From NCBI GenBank assembly GCA_002429385.1, contig DIZL01000026.1, positions 1 through 58,275 of the forward strand: DNA of 58,275 nt. Reading direction: 5' to 3'. Positions 1 through 7,799 of the stretch are shown one piece after another. Numbering within the stretch: position 1 is the stretch's first letter; each line of letters begins with the position of its first letter. Source of the DNA: Prolixibacteraceae bacterium UBA6029 (GTDB taxonomy: Bacteria; Bacteroidota; Bacteroidia; Bacteroidales; Prolixibacteraceae). The notes below the pieces were generated by a model. The model had not been told where the DNA came from. It did no database searches and saw only the letters and a program-made list of their open reading frames with translations. Position numbers and translations under genes: made by a program.

Positions 1-46
1 CATTTGTTGCGTAAGGTGAGTTAATAATTGAATCTGATTGATATTG

Positions 47-75
47 AAAGCCCCGTTGAAAGACGGGGTTTTTTT
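47..75. terminator. Rho-independent terminator at window start
   Basis: Stem GCCCCGT / ACGGGG(T) with a 6-nt loop followed by eight T residues on the plus strand. It would end a plus-strand transcript entering from the left; the yoeB gene on the minus strand converges on it. Confidence 0.75.
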
Positions 76-346
76 ATTTAAAATCCAAATAATGTCCACC
101 GATAGCAAAAATACGGATAGAGTCATTATCGAATGTATATATCAACCGATCATATTGAGTAAGTTTTCTGGACCAAAATCCTGTCAGATCATATTTTAGC
201 TTTTCTGGCTTGCCAATACCTGTTTCTGGATTTTCCCTTTGCATTTCTTTTAAAATTTTACAAAGGTTTTTATGAAGCACTTTATCTTTTAGCCTCAAAT
301 CTTCATAAACAGACCATGTATTGCCTTCAAATATTATTGATCGCAT
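74..346 (-). CDS. yoeB: YoeB/Txe family mRNA interferase toxin
   Basis: Toxin half of a type II toxin-antitoxin pair, a RelE-fold ribosome-dependent endoribonuclease that cuts mRNA in the A site. I chose the ATG at 346, giving 90 aa, because the family begins near MRSIIFEGNTW; an upstream ATG at 376 would add ten residues and a 50-bp overlap with the antitoxin. Catalytic positions known for E. coli YoeB (Glu46, Arg65, His83, Tyr84) have clear counterparts: E48 (GKPEKL), R67 (YDRLIY), H85 and Y86 (GGHYLDF). The start lies 20 bp inside the upstream antitoxin gene, the usual coupled arrangement. It looks intact, so the pair is probably functional. Confidence 0.93.
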   Translation of the reverse strand: MRSIIFEGNTWSVYEDLRLKDKVLHKNLCKILKEMQRENPETGIGKPEKLKYDLTGFWSRKLTQYDRLIYTFDNDSIRIFAIGGHYLDFK

Positions 347-599
347 CAAGTTGTTCCTGAGATGGTTTGTAACCACTATTTTTTTGATAGGTTACCAGCG
401 ACTCAGCAACCTGATTCATCAACGAAGTGTTCCTGAGAACATACAAGGTTTCTTGTTCGCGCTCCCAGTCCTCTGCGCCAATAACAATAAAATCCTTTCC
501 TGAACGACGGTTTATCCTTATAACCTGGTGCTCTTCAATCACCTTGTCCACAAAGTCTTTCAGGTTAGCCCTGAATTTATTTACTGATAGTTCAAGCAT
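327..599 (-). CDS. yefM: YefM/Phd family antitoxin
   Basis: 90-aa antitoxin that neutralises the downstream YoeB and, in the family, autorepresses the operon. The N-terminus (LSVNKFRANLKDFVDKVIEE) has the Phd/YefM fold pattern, a beta strand and helix followed by VIRINRRSGKDFIVIG and then an acidic/Gln-rich toxin-binding tail. It is the first gene of the operon and overlaps the toxin start by 20 bp. A promoter-like TACCTTTG lies just upstream on the same strand (621-628). Start ATG at 599 follows a purine-rich AAAAAAAGGATAAA, a normal weak Bacteroidota ribosome site. Confidence 0.92.
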   Translation of the reverse strand: MLELSVNKFRANLKDFVDKVIEEHQVIRINRRSGKDFIVIGAEDWEREQETLYVLRNTSLMNQVAESLVTYQKNSGYKPSQEQLDAINNI

Positions 600-620
600 T
601 TTATCCTTTTTTTAATTAAG

Positions 621-628
621 CAAAGGTA
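621..628 (-). promoter_or_regulatory. Promoter -7 box of yefM-yoeB
   Basis: TACCTTTG on the minus strand, an exact match to the Bacteroidota TAnnTTTG -7 element, 22 bp upstream of the yefM ATG. The -33 element is only a loose T-rich match near 649-654. Confidence 0.6.
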
Positions 629-687
629 CTGCATTTTGGTACATCTGAAAAACTTATCTTTTATTTTCTTGTCAGGATTTTGATATC

Positions 688-2148
688 CTATAAATTCCTC
701 AGTTCTGCCAGTACTTCCTCAATCTTTTTAAGGACTTCAGCCTGACTGCAAGAAAAATTATTCAGCATGATGGTAAAAGTGAGTTCTTTACCTGATATTG
801 AGTTGAGATAACCGGCAAAGCAACGGACACGGGTCATGGAGCCGCTTTTGGCATGCAGACAATCTTTAGGGAAGCTTTCGAGACTGAAACCCGTTAATGT
901 ACCATTACCGACCGTTGCCAGTGATCGAAAGAAATCATCCGAATAGGCGCTTTTGGTTTTCATGTAATTCAGAATTGCTACCATTTGATTACCTGTAATT
1001 GCATTGAATCGAGACAATCCACTGCCGTCGTTCATGAAGAAACCAGTCATGTCCAATCCTTTGTCTTTCCAGAATTGCATCACGAATTTGCAACCATCTT
1101 TGGTAGTCCCCAATCCTGATTCATGATATTCCAGGTGTTTCAGTAAATGTTCAGCAAAAAGGTTTACACTTTCGTGATTGGTTACGCGGATAATATCCCT
1201 CAACATAGGAGATTGGTTAACAGATAATACAGTCGATTGATCCTTTCCTGATTTTGCTTTTTCAAATCTGTTTTCACCAGACACGAGAATCCCATTTGCG
1301 GTCAGTTTCTCCCTGAATTCACTGACTAAAAGTGCCGCAGGATCTGGTATGGAAGCTTTGATTACGAAGTCGGATTTATTTTTCGGGATTGTTCCCCTGA
1401 TGATTCTCGTGTATTCCAGGGGACTACCAAAGACATAGGCCTGATCGCTATTGAGATTTGAAGAACGTACTTCATTTTGCAGTTCAAGATGGGGGATTTC
1501 AGGAATAATCCGGATAATTTTGGTAAGTTTATCTGCCTCACTTTCAGATTTTAAGTGAATTTCATACAGATTGTCATAAACACTGATTCCTGATGCGCCT
1601 GCACCGTAATAATTGCCTATATCTTCCCATATCCACGTGTCGGGAATCATCTGTGATTCATAAATAGTTGCATCCGCAATGAGGTTCCCGGTCACCACCT
1701 TGATATTCTTATCCTGTATTGCTTTTATCCAATCTTCTTTAAAATGGTTGTTCTCAGGGAAATACATTGAACCTAAAGTTGGATCGCCTCCTCCAATGAT
1801 TTGCAGATCACCGAAAAGCGTATCGTTTTTTATTGTTCCTGAGTAGGATAGGGTAGTATGGAACCGAAAATCGGGGCCTAAAACTTCGAGCGCTGTAGCT
1901 GTGGTTACCACTTTCAGGATTGAGGCAGGAACCAGGCTTAGTTGTGGCTCCGATTTGAAGAGCTCTTCATCGGTCTTTTGATCAGAAACGGCAATACAAA
2001 TACTTGCATTTTCCAATCCTTTGGTAGTTTGCCATGCAGTGATTTTCTGCTGAACGGAAGTTATTGGGTTTTGGGCAATTCCAATAACCGCACAATGGAT
2101 AAACATTATCCAAGGAATGAATTTTCGAAGAAGATTAGATTTATTCAT
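688..2148 (-). CDS. dacB: D-alanyl-D-alanine carboxypeptidase / endopeptidase (PBP4 type)
   Basis: Periplasmic S13 family (class C) penicillin-binding protein that trims or cleaves peptidoglycan cross-links. The 486-aa product has an N-terminal hydrophobic segment (residues about 8-25, ending AQ) consistent with a signal peptide. The three active-site boxes are visible: SxxK as SILK near residue 76, SxN as ESVN near residue 325, and the KTG-type box as KSGSM near residue 435. The length and the long insertion between the first two boxes fit PBP4/DacB. It is a single gene, with a near-consensus minus-strand TATCTTTC box around 2165-2172. Confidence 0.93.
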   Translation of the reverse strand: MNKSNLLRKFIPWIMFIHCAVIGIAQNPITSVQQKITAWQTTKGLENASICIAVSDQKTDEELFKSEPQLSLVPASILKVVTTATALEVLGPDFRFHTTLSYSGTIKNDTLFGDLQIIGGGDPTLGSMYFPENNHFKEDWIKAIQDKNIKVVTGNLIADATIYESQMIPDTWIWEDIGNYYGAGASGISVYDNLYEIHLKSESEADKLTKIIRIIPEIPHLELQNEVRSSNLNSDQAYVFGSPLEYTRIIRGTIPKNKSDFVIKASIPDPAALLVSEFREKLTANGILVSGENRFEKAKSGKDQSTVLSVNQSPMLRDIIRVTNHESVNLFAEHLLKHLEYHESGLGTTKDGCKFVMQFWKDKGLDMTGFFMNDGSGLSRFNAITGNQMVAILNYMKTKSAYSDDFFRSLATVGNGTLTGFSLESFPKDCLHAKSGSMTRVRCFAGYLNSISGKELTFTIMLNNFSCSQAEVLKKIEEVLAELRNL

Positions 2149-2355
2149 TATGCGATGTTTGATGTTGGAAAGATAATGAGTTTCTTAGGATTTTAATAAT
2201 TATTGAAAACTGAATGCTGTGTCTTCTGTCTTGATGACAGATAGAAAATACTTTTTTCTTTCGCACTTTGGCTGAAACATTTAGTCTGCCTCTTTTTATT
2301 GTTTAAATTAAGGTTATGCCTTCCTGCTGATCAAATGTTTTTCCATAGCTTTTAT

Positions 2356-2363
2356 TATCTTTG
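2356..2363 (+). promoter_or_regulatory. Promoter -7 box of eno
   Basis: TATCTTTG, an exact TAnnTTTG match, about 87 bp before the eno ATG. The -33 region is only a T-rich GTTTTT. The 300-bp gap between dacB and eno otherwise shows no gene; a stretch near 2265-2295 loosely resembles one near 4246-4272. Confidence 0.65.
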
Positions 2364-2449
2364 TAGTGCTTTTGGAAAAATCATTCAAAATCAGTAATTT
2401 AGTAAATAGAATAATAATCAGTAAAGTCTAATATTTAAATCCTATCACA

Positions 2450-3751
2450 ATGTTTATTGACAAAATAGTTGGTCGGGAAATTCTGGATTCACGTGGTAAT
2501 CCAACCGTTGAAGTAGAGGTAACCCTCGAGTGTGGTGCAATGGGTCGTGCTGCTGTTCCATCGGGAGCATCAACCGGCGAAAACGAAGCTTTGGAATTAC
2601 GCGATGGCGACAAAGGCCGTTACCTGGGTAAAGGTGTTCTGAAAGCTGTTGCCAACGTAAATACTGTAATTGCCAAAGAAATTATTGGCATGGATTCTTC
2701 GAATCAGGTAGCTATCGACAGAAAGTTAATTGCTCTTGATGGCACAAAGACAAAATCGAAACTGGGCGCAAACGCCATGTTGGGAGTTTCTTTGGCTGTT
2801 GCACGTGCAGCTGCCTCTGCTCTTGATATGCCTTTATATCGTTACATTGGCGGAACTAACGCAAAAACATTGCCGGTTCCGATGATGAATATTATCAACG
2901 GAGGTTCTCACTCTGATGCTCCTATTGCTTTTCAGGAATTCATGATTCGCCCTATCGGTGCAAAATCTTTCCGCGAAGGATTACGTATGGGTGCTGAAGT
3001 TTTCCATCATCTGAAGAAAGTGCTCCATGATCGTGGTTTAAGCACTGCTGTTGGTGACGAAGGCGGTTTCGCTCCAAAGTTGGACGGAACAGAAGATGCA
3101 TTAAACAGCATCATTAAAGCTATTAAAAACGCCGGATACAAACCAGGCTTGGCTTCTGACGGTGGCGATATTTCTATCGCAATGGATTGTGCTGCTTCTG
3201 AATTCTACAAAGACGGAATTTACGACTATTCAAAATTTGAAGGTAAAAACGGCGCAAAAAGAAATTCTGCTGAACAAATCGAATACCTTGCCAGTTTGGT
3301 TGCTAATTTCCCTATTGATTCAATCGAAGACGGAATGTGCGAAAACGACTGGGATGGCTGGGTTGCTTTAACAAAAAAGTTGGGCGATAAAATCCAGTTA
3401 GTTGGTGACGATAACTTCGTGACAAATATTGAATACCTGAAAAAAGGTATTGAAATGGGTGCATGTAACTCAATCCTGATCAAAGTTAACCAGATTGGTA
3501 CTTTAACCGAAACGCTTGACGCAATTGAAATGGCTCACCGTGCAGGATATACCTCAGTAACGTCACACCGTTCAGGCGAAACCGAAGATTCAACCATTGC
3601 TGACATCGCTGTTGCAACAAACGCCGGACAAATTAAAACAGGTTCATTGAGCCGTTCTGATCGTATGGCTAAATACAACCAGTTACTTCGCATCGAAGAA
3701 GAATTGGGTGCTTCAGCCATCTATGGATACAAAAAAGTGATTAAAAAATAA
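2450..3751 (+). CDS. eno: Enolase
   Basis: Cytoplasmic glycolytic enzyme that converts 2-phosphoglycerate to phosphoenolpyruvate. The 433-aa length is normal for bacterial enolase. Visible family features are the N-terminal GREILDSRGNPTVEVEV, the catalytic acid region GDEGGFAPKL near residue 205, the metal ligand segment SIEDGM, LIKVNQIGT with the catalytic Lys near residue 340, and the signature SHRSGETEDSTIADIAVA near residue 370. It is a monocistronic gene with its own promoter and a strong terminator, in line with high expression. Confidence 0.99.
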   Translation: MFIDKIVGREILDSRGNPTVEVEVTLECGAMGRAAVPSGASTGENEALELRDGDKGRYLGKGVLKAVANVNTVIAKEIIGMDSSNQVAIDRKLIALDGTKTKSKLGANAMLGVSLAVARAAASALDMPLYRYIGGTNAKTLPVPMMNIINGGSHSDAPIAFQEFMIRPIGAKSFREGLRMGAEVFHHLKKVLHDRGLSTAVGDEGGFAPKLDGTEDALNSIIKAIKNAGYKPGLASDGGDISIAMDCAASEFYKDGIYDYSKFEGKNGAKRNSAEQIEYLASLVANFPIDSIEDGMCENDWDGWVALTKKLGDKIQLVGDDNFVTNIEYLKKGIEMGACNSILIKVNQIGTLTETLDAIEMAHRAGYTSVTSHRSGETEDSTIADIAVATNAGQIKTGSLSRSDRMAKYNQLLRIEEELGASAIYGYKKVIKK

Positions 3752-3772
3752 GCTGTTTAAGCTGAAATATAG

Positions 3773-3806
3773 AAGGCCGGTTCCGAAAGGAATCCGGCCT
3801 TTTTTA
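3773..3806 (+). terminator. Rho-independent terminator of eno
   Basis: Stem AAGGCCGGTTCC / GGAATCCGGCCTT (one bulged T) with a GAAA tetraloop, followed by TTTTTTATTTT. It lies 20 bp after the eno stop. Confidence 0.92.
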
Positions 3807-3871
3807 TTTTATGATGGTGGTCATTCTGCGCCATTTATCAACTCAAGCAATCAACAGAACAGTTTATCTGA

Positions 3872-4144
3872 TTACTTGATAAGAAGCACCCCAAAAACAA
3901 TATTCAGGATTAGTGACAGGCCTGCCAGTACTAAAAACGCATTACAGATATTTTTCAATTTTTCGTATTCACGTTTTACCATTGAGTTGTATGGACGAAA
4001 GTAATACAGGGGCATAATAAACAGCGAGCTTAAGCTTAAACTTCTTTTATGCACATAATCAATATAATAATGAGTGATAACCTTAGCAACTAATGACAGT
4101 ATAATTGCGAAACCGGTTATCGTATGTAAAAGGTGAAAATTCAT
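3872..4144 (-). CDS. Small conserved-type integral membrane protein, unknown function
   Basis: I do not recognise the family. From the ATG at 4144 the product is 90 aa; the longer reading from 4225 adds a non-homologous-looking leader. Two hydrophobic helices are visible, one near the N-terminus (HTITGFAIILSLVAKVITHY) and one at the C-terminus (FLVLAGLSLILNIVFGVLL). Between them is a basic, Tyr-rich loop (LYYFRPYNSMVKREYEKLK). Such two-helix proteins are common in Bacteroidota next to unrelated genes. It stands alone, convergent with eno. Confidence 0.65.
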   Translation of the reverse strand: MNFHLLHTITGFAIILSLVAKVITHYYIDYVHKRSLSLSSLFIMPLYYFRPYNSMVKREYEKLKNICNAFLVLAGLSLILNIVFGVLLIK

Positions 4145-4265
4145 TTGCTTGTTTGGACTGTTTTGGCAAAGATATAATAATTCAATAATGTTGGATGCTA
4201 AACGCAGAGGCGGATTACGTGCCATTTCCTGTCAAAACTCATCCTTTTTCGCACTCTGTGAAACA

Positions 4266-4446
4266 TTAAGCGGGGTACCTGTCGTATACGGGCAGTACCA
4301 CAGTGCCTGTTTGAGTATATCTTAAGTGTACAATAAGGGTAGAATATGTGTACCTTATGTGTTTCGGAATACATATGGTACACACAAGGTATACACAAGG
4401 TATACACAAGGTATATACAAGGTGACACTCGATACCTGCCCGTTTA
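4266..4446. repeat. 11-bp-phased palindromic repeat array (locus 1)
   Basis: Words of 11 bp run in phase from about 4322 to 4443. The right half has four near-identical units of GGTATACACAA type (4377-4420); the left half has degenerate copies in inverted form (ATATGTGTACC, 4344-4354). TGTGTACC (4347-4354) pairs with GGTACACA (4377-4384). ACGGGCAG (4288-4295) and CTGCCCGT (4436-4443) form outer inverted ends. Translations here are Cys/Val/Tyr repeats and not real proteins. Confidence 0.85.
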
Positions 4447-4499
4447 GCATTAGAAGGGGGGGCCATTGGTTTGACAGCCAATTGCATTCAGTGTGGAAT

Positions 4500-4566
4500 C
4501 AGATACAGCGATTGAGGAAAAAGGAAAGAGGAAAAAGAAAAAGGGGATGGAGAAAGTAGAGAAAGT
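4500..4566 (+). repeat. Purine-rich low-complexity stretch
   Basis: About 60 bases almost entirely A and G (GGAAAAAGGAAAGAGG and variants) between the 11-bp array and the next element. No coding or RNA signal was seen. Confidence 0.5.
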
Positions 4567-4579
4567 TTCAAGCAGGATT

Positions 4580-4770
4580 ACTTAGCAGGTGACTTCTTTT
4601 GAAAAGAGTTATATATTTCATGATCTACCTGACTTATATTAAAATAGTCACCTGCTAAGTATTCTCCAGCGTCACCTGCTTAGTAAACCCCTAAGCAAAA
4701 CGTATCCTATCTACGCAAAATTCACCCATACCTTGGATTGCAATGTTATCGGATTTACCTTTATAAATGT
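4580..4770. repeat. Dispersed intergenic element, copy A
   Basis: Contains ACTTAGCAGGTGACT (4580-4594), its exact reverse complement at 4646-4660 (15-bp arms, 51-nt spacer) and a third copy, inverted, at 4671-4684. A 33-bp core follows at 4693-4725, 28/33 identical to 28228-28260 in copy B. A small hairpin (ACCTTTA...TAAAGGT, about 4757-4777) follows the core, as a similar one does in copy B. No open reading frame explains it. Confidence 0.8.
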
Positions 4771-4858
4771 AAAGGTTGGGAATGGATTGAGACACTGAAA
4801 GTCTAGACCGATCTGTTTATTAAATCGTTCTTTGAAACGTTGGATTATTTATTTTGTT

Positions 4859-5581
4859 TTAAACCACCAGTAAGTTATCCATCGAAATGATGGGTTCTCC
4901 TTTGTAGCGCAGCATCAGGTTGGCCAGGGCCAGGGTGTCTTTTTCACAATAGCGGATGATTCGGTCGAGGTCACCTTCCTGATAGTAAACCATGGCTACC
5001 TGGCTTCCGTCGATATCGTCCTTCGGAGTGGGGATGTTGAATACTGCACAGAGTAAATCGAGGGAGGTGTAATTTTTATAGTCGCCAAACTTCCACATCT
5101 GCAGGGTATCGAGCAGGCGGTCTTTGATCTCCCAGGGTTTTGCTCCTGATATATCCAGTATTTTGGGCAACCTTAGTCCGTTGATCAGGGTGCGGCGTGC
5201 AATGTAGGGATAGTCGAATTCCGCGCCATTGTGTGCACACAATTTCTTTCCGGGATTGGAAGTAAACTTTTCGAGCATCTCGTTGAAGGATATCAACAGC
5301 TTCTTTTCGTCATCATTATAGAATGATTTTACGCGGTAGAACCGTTCACCGTTCTTCTGGATGATCACCCCTGCCGAGATGCAGATGATTCGTCCGAATT
5401 CGGAATAGATGCCTGCCCGTTCATAAACATCGGCAGGAAGTTGGTTTTCGTCCCTGAAATGGCTTGATTTCTTTTCCCACAGCTTCTGAAAATGTTCAGG
5501 CAGTTCAGTAAAATCGGCTTTTTGAGGCACTGTTTCAATGTCGATAAACAGAATGTCCTCCGATGAGAGTGAATCGAACAT
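4859..5581 (-). CDS. PolB-like 3'-5' exonuclease domain protein
   Basis: 240-aa DnaQ-fold protein resembling the predicted 3'-5' exonuclease related to the exonuclease domain of family B polymerases. Exo I is IDIETVP (D14, E16), Exo II is AHNGAEFDYPYIARR near residue 115, and Exo III is YCEKDTLALANLMLRY near residue 210 with the expected Tyr and Asp. All acidic catalytic residues are present, so it is probably an active DNA or RNA exonuclease; the physiological substrate is unknown. The ATG directly abuts the stop codon of uridine kinase, indicating cotranscription and translational coupling. Confidence 0.85.
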   Translation of the reverse strand: MFDSLSSEDILFIDIETVPQKADFTELPEHFQKLWEKKSSHFRDENQLPADVYERAGIYSEFGRIICISAGVIIQKNGERFYRVKSFYNDDEKKLLISFNEMLEKFTSNPGKKLCAHNGAEFDYPYIARRTLINGLRLPKILDISGAKPWEIKDRLLDTLQMWKFGDYKNYTSLDLLCAVFNIPTPKDDIDGSQVAMVYYQEGDLDRIIRYCEKDTLALANLMLRYKGEPIISMDNLLVV

Positions 5582-6190
5582 TTATTTAAGGTTTTGTTGG
5601 ATGTAATTGGTTAGAATCTCAATGGCCACAAGGTTGTCGCCACCTTCGGGCACGATGATGTCGGCAAATTGCTTGGTAGGTTCGATGAACTGAATGTGAC
5701 TGGGTCGCACCGTTTTGGCGTAACGGTCCAAAACTGCCTGCACATTTCTTCCCCGTTCGATGATGTCGCGCTGAAGGACACGCGACAGACGCATGTCGGA
5801 GTCGCAGTCGACAAACACCTTAATTCCCATTTGGTCGCGAAGGATGGCAGGGAAGAGTACCAGGATTCCTTCAATGATTACCACTGACTTAGGTTGAATT
5901 TCACGGGTTTCTTCAGAGCGGGTACAGGTGAGGTAGGAGTAAATGGGTTCAAGTACCGCTTCTCCCGACTTCAGCTTAATAATGTGTTCAACCAGCAATT
6001 CGAATTCGATACTGGCAGGATGGTCATAATTGATCTTTTGTCGTTCGTCCATAGGCAGATGACTGTTGTCTTTATAGTATGAATCCTGCGAAATAACCGC
6101 TACTTCGCCTGCAGGAAGCTTTTCGATAATTTTCCTGACAACTGTTGTTTTGCCTGAACCGGTACCCCCGGCAATTCCAATGACTAACAT
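5582..6190 (-). CDS. udk: Uridine kinase
   Basis: Phosphorylates uridine and cytidine in pyrimidine salvage. The 202-aa product has the Walker A loop GGTGSGKTT at residues 8-16, the QDSYYKD segment with the catalytic Asp near 36, YDHPASIEFE, and the family segment VFVDCDSDMRLSRVLQRDI with the lid arginines. Length and order match bacterial Udk. It is first in a two-gene unit with the exonuclease; a TATCTTTG promoter box lies just upstream on the same strand. Confidence 0.96.
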   Translation of the reverse strand: MLVIGIAGGTGSGKTTVVRKIIEKLPAGEVAVISQDSYYKDNSHLPMDERQKINYDHPASIEFELLVEHIIKLKSGEAVLEPIYSYLTCTRSEETREIQPKSVVIIEGILVLFPAILRDQMGIKVFVDCDSDMRLSRVLQRDIIERGRNVQAVLDRYAKTVRPSHIQFIEPTKQFADIIVPEGGDNLVAIEILTNYIQQNLK

Positions 6191-6206
6191 AGAAATGATT
6201 TTTCCC

Positions 6207-6214
6207 CAAAGATA
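6207..6214 (-). promoter_or_regulatory. Promoter -7 box of udk operon
   Basis: TATCTTTG on the minus strand, 17 bp upstream of the udk ATG. A TTTG (6240-6243, minus strand) sits 25 bp further upstream, slightly long for the -33 element. Confidence 0.6.
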
Positions 6215-6251
6215 ATGAAGCGCACGGTTTTAACGCATGCAAAATGAAAGG

Positions 6252-6284
6252 TTGTGGAACAGAGGGCATAAAATGCTAACTTTG
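6252..6284 (+). promoter_or_regulatory. Promoter of the Dabb-manA unit
   Basis: TTG at 6252-6254, 22 bp spacer, TAACTTTG at 6277-6284, 28 bp before the ATG. It partly overlaps the divergent udk promoter region. Confidence 0.65.
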
Positions 6285-6312
6285 CAGGGGAAATAAAATA
6301 AAATAGCTTGTT

Positions 6313-6615
6313 ATGATTAATCATGTGGTGTTGTTTAAACTGAAAAAATACGATTCTGAAAGTGAAAAGCAGGACGTAATCAGTTCCATTGAGGATGCTT
6401 TATTGGGTCTTTCAGACAAAATTGCTGAATTAAAGTACATTGAAGTGGGTGTGAATTACGAATTAGACTCCAAATCGTATGACATTTGCCTGATGACTCA
6501 TTTCGAAACAGTGGATCAGCTGGATATTTACAGAGTTCATCCAGAACACCTTAAAGTGGCAGAACTGATTGGAAAACATGCTGTTGAGAGAGCTTCGGTC
6601 GACTTTGAGTTTTAA
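6313..6615 (+). CDS. Dabb (stress-responsive alpha/beta-barrel) family protein
   Basis: 100-aa protein beginning MINHVVLFKLK, the characteristic opening of the Dabb domain, with later family elements FETVDQLDIYRVHPEH and a C-terminal strand. These form dimeric ferredoxin-like barrels; biochemical roles vary and mostly remain undefined, so no reaction is assigned. It is followed 53 bp later by manA on the same strand and probably shares its transcript. Confidence 0.85.
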   Translation: MINHVVLFKLKKYDSESEKQDVISSIEDALLGLSDKIAELKYIEVGVNYELDSKSYDICLMTHFETVDQLDIYRVHPEHLKVAELIGKHAVERASVDFEF

Positions 6616-6668
6616 GCCGAAACACTTGCTGTAAACCTGTTTATTCAAACTTAATTATTCCTTAACTA

Positions 6669-7655
6669 ATGGAAGGATTGTATCCGCTGAAGTTTACGCC
6701 CATTTTCAAAGATAAGATATGGGGCGGAAATAAAATAAAATCAATACTTGGTAAGGATTTCGGCAATCTGCCTAATTGCGGCGAGAGCTGGGAACTTTCA
6801 GGAGTTGAAGACAATATCTCGGTAGTTTCGAACGGCTATCTGGCTGGAAACAGTCTGGAAGAACTCCTCGAAATCTATATGGGCGACCTGGTTGGCGATC
6901 ATTTGTTTGAAACCTTCGGCACGGAATTCCCACTGCTGATCAAATTTATTGATGCCAACGACAACCTTTCCATACAGGTTCATCCTGATGATGAACTGGC
7001 CAGGAAGCGTCATGAAGCAAACGGAAAAACAGAGATGTGGTACGTATTGCAGGCTGACAAAGGGTCAAAGCTTCAGGTAGGCTTTAATCAGGAAGTCGAT
7101 CAGGAGTTGTACCTGGAGAAACTTGAAAAGACTGAACTGACAGATATTCTAAATTTCGAGGAAGTTCAGGCAGGCGATGTGTATTTTATTCCTGCCGGAA
7201 GGGTTCATGCTATAGGTAAAGGAATTCTTCTTGCTGAAATTCAGCAAACTTCGGATATTACCTACCGCATTTACGATTACGATCGCCGCGACGATAAAGG
7301 CAATCTGCGTGAACTGCATACTGATCTGGCTCTGGATGCCATCGATTATACGCTTTACCCCGAATACAAAACCCAATATGAAGTAAAGCCAAATGAATCA
7401 GTTGAACTGGCAAAGTGCAGGTATTTTACCACCAATGTACTGGAATTGAATCAAACGATCGATAAAGATTATAACAAACTGGACTCTTTTGTGATTTTCA
7501 TTTGCCTGGATGGCGAAGTGAACATCGAGACCGAATCGGGTATAGAGACCATTCAGAAAGGGGAGACCATTCTGATCCCGGCATCTCTGGAGCATGTGCA
7601 ATTGAAACCAGTTTCGGCAACAGCAAGACTGCTGGAGGTATATGTTGGAGGTTAA
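6669..7655 (+). CDS. manA: Mannose-6-phosphate isomerase, class I
   Basis: Interconverts fructose-6-phosphate and mannose-6-phosphate, feeding GDP-sugar synthesis. The 328-aa cupin-type enzyme has the zinc-binding signature QVHPDDELA near residue 103, TEMWYVLQA, the second metal histidine in PAGRVHAIGKG near residue 178, and EIQQTSDITYRIYDYDR near residue 195. The length matches the short Bacteroidota/Firmicutes class I form. No terminator is evident; a word array (7723-7768) separates it from engB. Confidence 0.95.
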   Translation: MEGLYPLKFTPIFKDKIWGGNKIKSILGKDFGNLPNCGESWELSGVEDNISVVSNGYLAGNSLEELLEIYMGDLVGDHLFETFGTEFPLLIKFIDANDNLSIQVHPDDELARKRHEANGKTEMWYVLQADKGSKLQVGFNQEVDQELYLEKLEKTELTDILNFEEVQAGDVYFIPAGRVHAIGKGILLAEIQQTSDITYRIYDYDRRDDKGNLRELHTDLALDAIDYTLYPEYKTQYEVKPNESVELAKCRYFTTNVLELNQTIDKDYNKLDSFVIFICLDGEVNIETESGIETIQKGETILIPASLEHVQLKPVSATARLLEVYVGG

Positions 7656-7708
7656 AAGCTTCGCGTCATTGATTGTCATTATTTGTAGTGAAGATACACC
7701 TTTACAAC

Positions 7709-7775
7709 TGACAACTGATAACTGACGAATGAATGACCATAAATGACTATTTAATGACTATTAATGACCATTTTA
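7709..7775 (+). repeat. AATGACY word array, about 10-11 bp period (locus 5)
   Basis: TGAC occurs at 7723, 7734, 7744, 7755 and 7765 (steps 11, 10, 11, 10). The last four are, in order, AATGACC, AATGACT, AATGACT, AATGACC, the same order found on the opposite strand at 38176-38219. It lies between manA and engB. A near-consensus TAATTTCG at 7781-7788 could be the engB promoter. Confidence 0.75.
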
Positions 7776-7799
7776 TAAACTTAATTTCGAACAACACGA

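Noticed and set aside
2265..2295. Similarity between 2265-2295 and 4246-4272 (TTCGCACT...GAAACATT)
   Set aside because: Only about 20 short matches with gaps; too weak by eye to call a repeat pair.
4378..4425. Possible CRISPR array
   Set aside because: Units are contiguous 11-bp repeats without spacers, and there are no cas genes in the window.
4198..4559. Overlapping frames on both strands with Cys/Val/Tyr-rich repeats such as VYTLCIPCVY
   Set aside because: They are translations of the 11-bp repeat array; period 11 also shifts frame every unit, and no start signal or family is visible.
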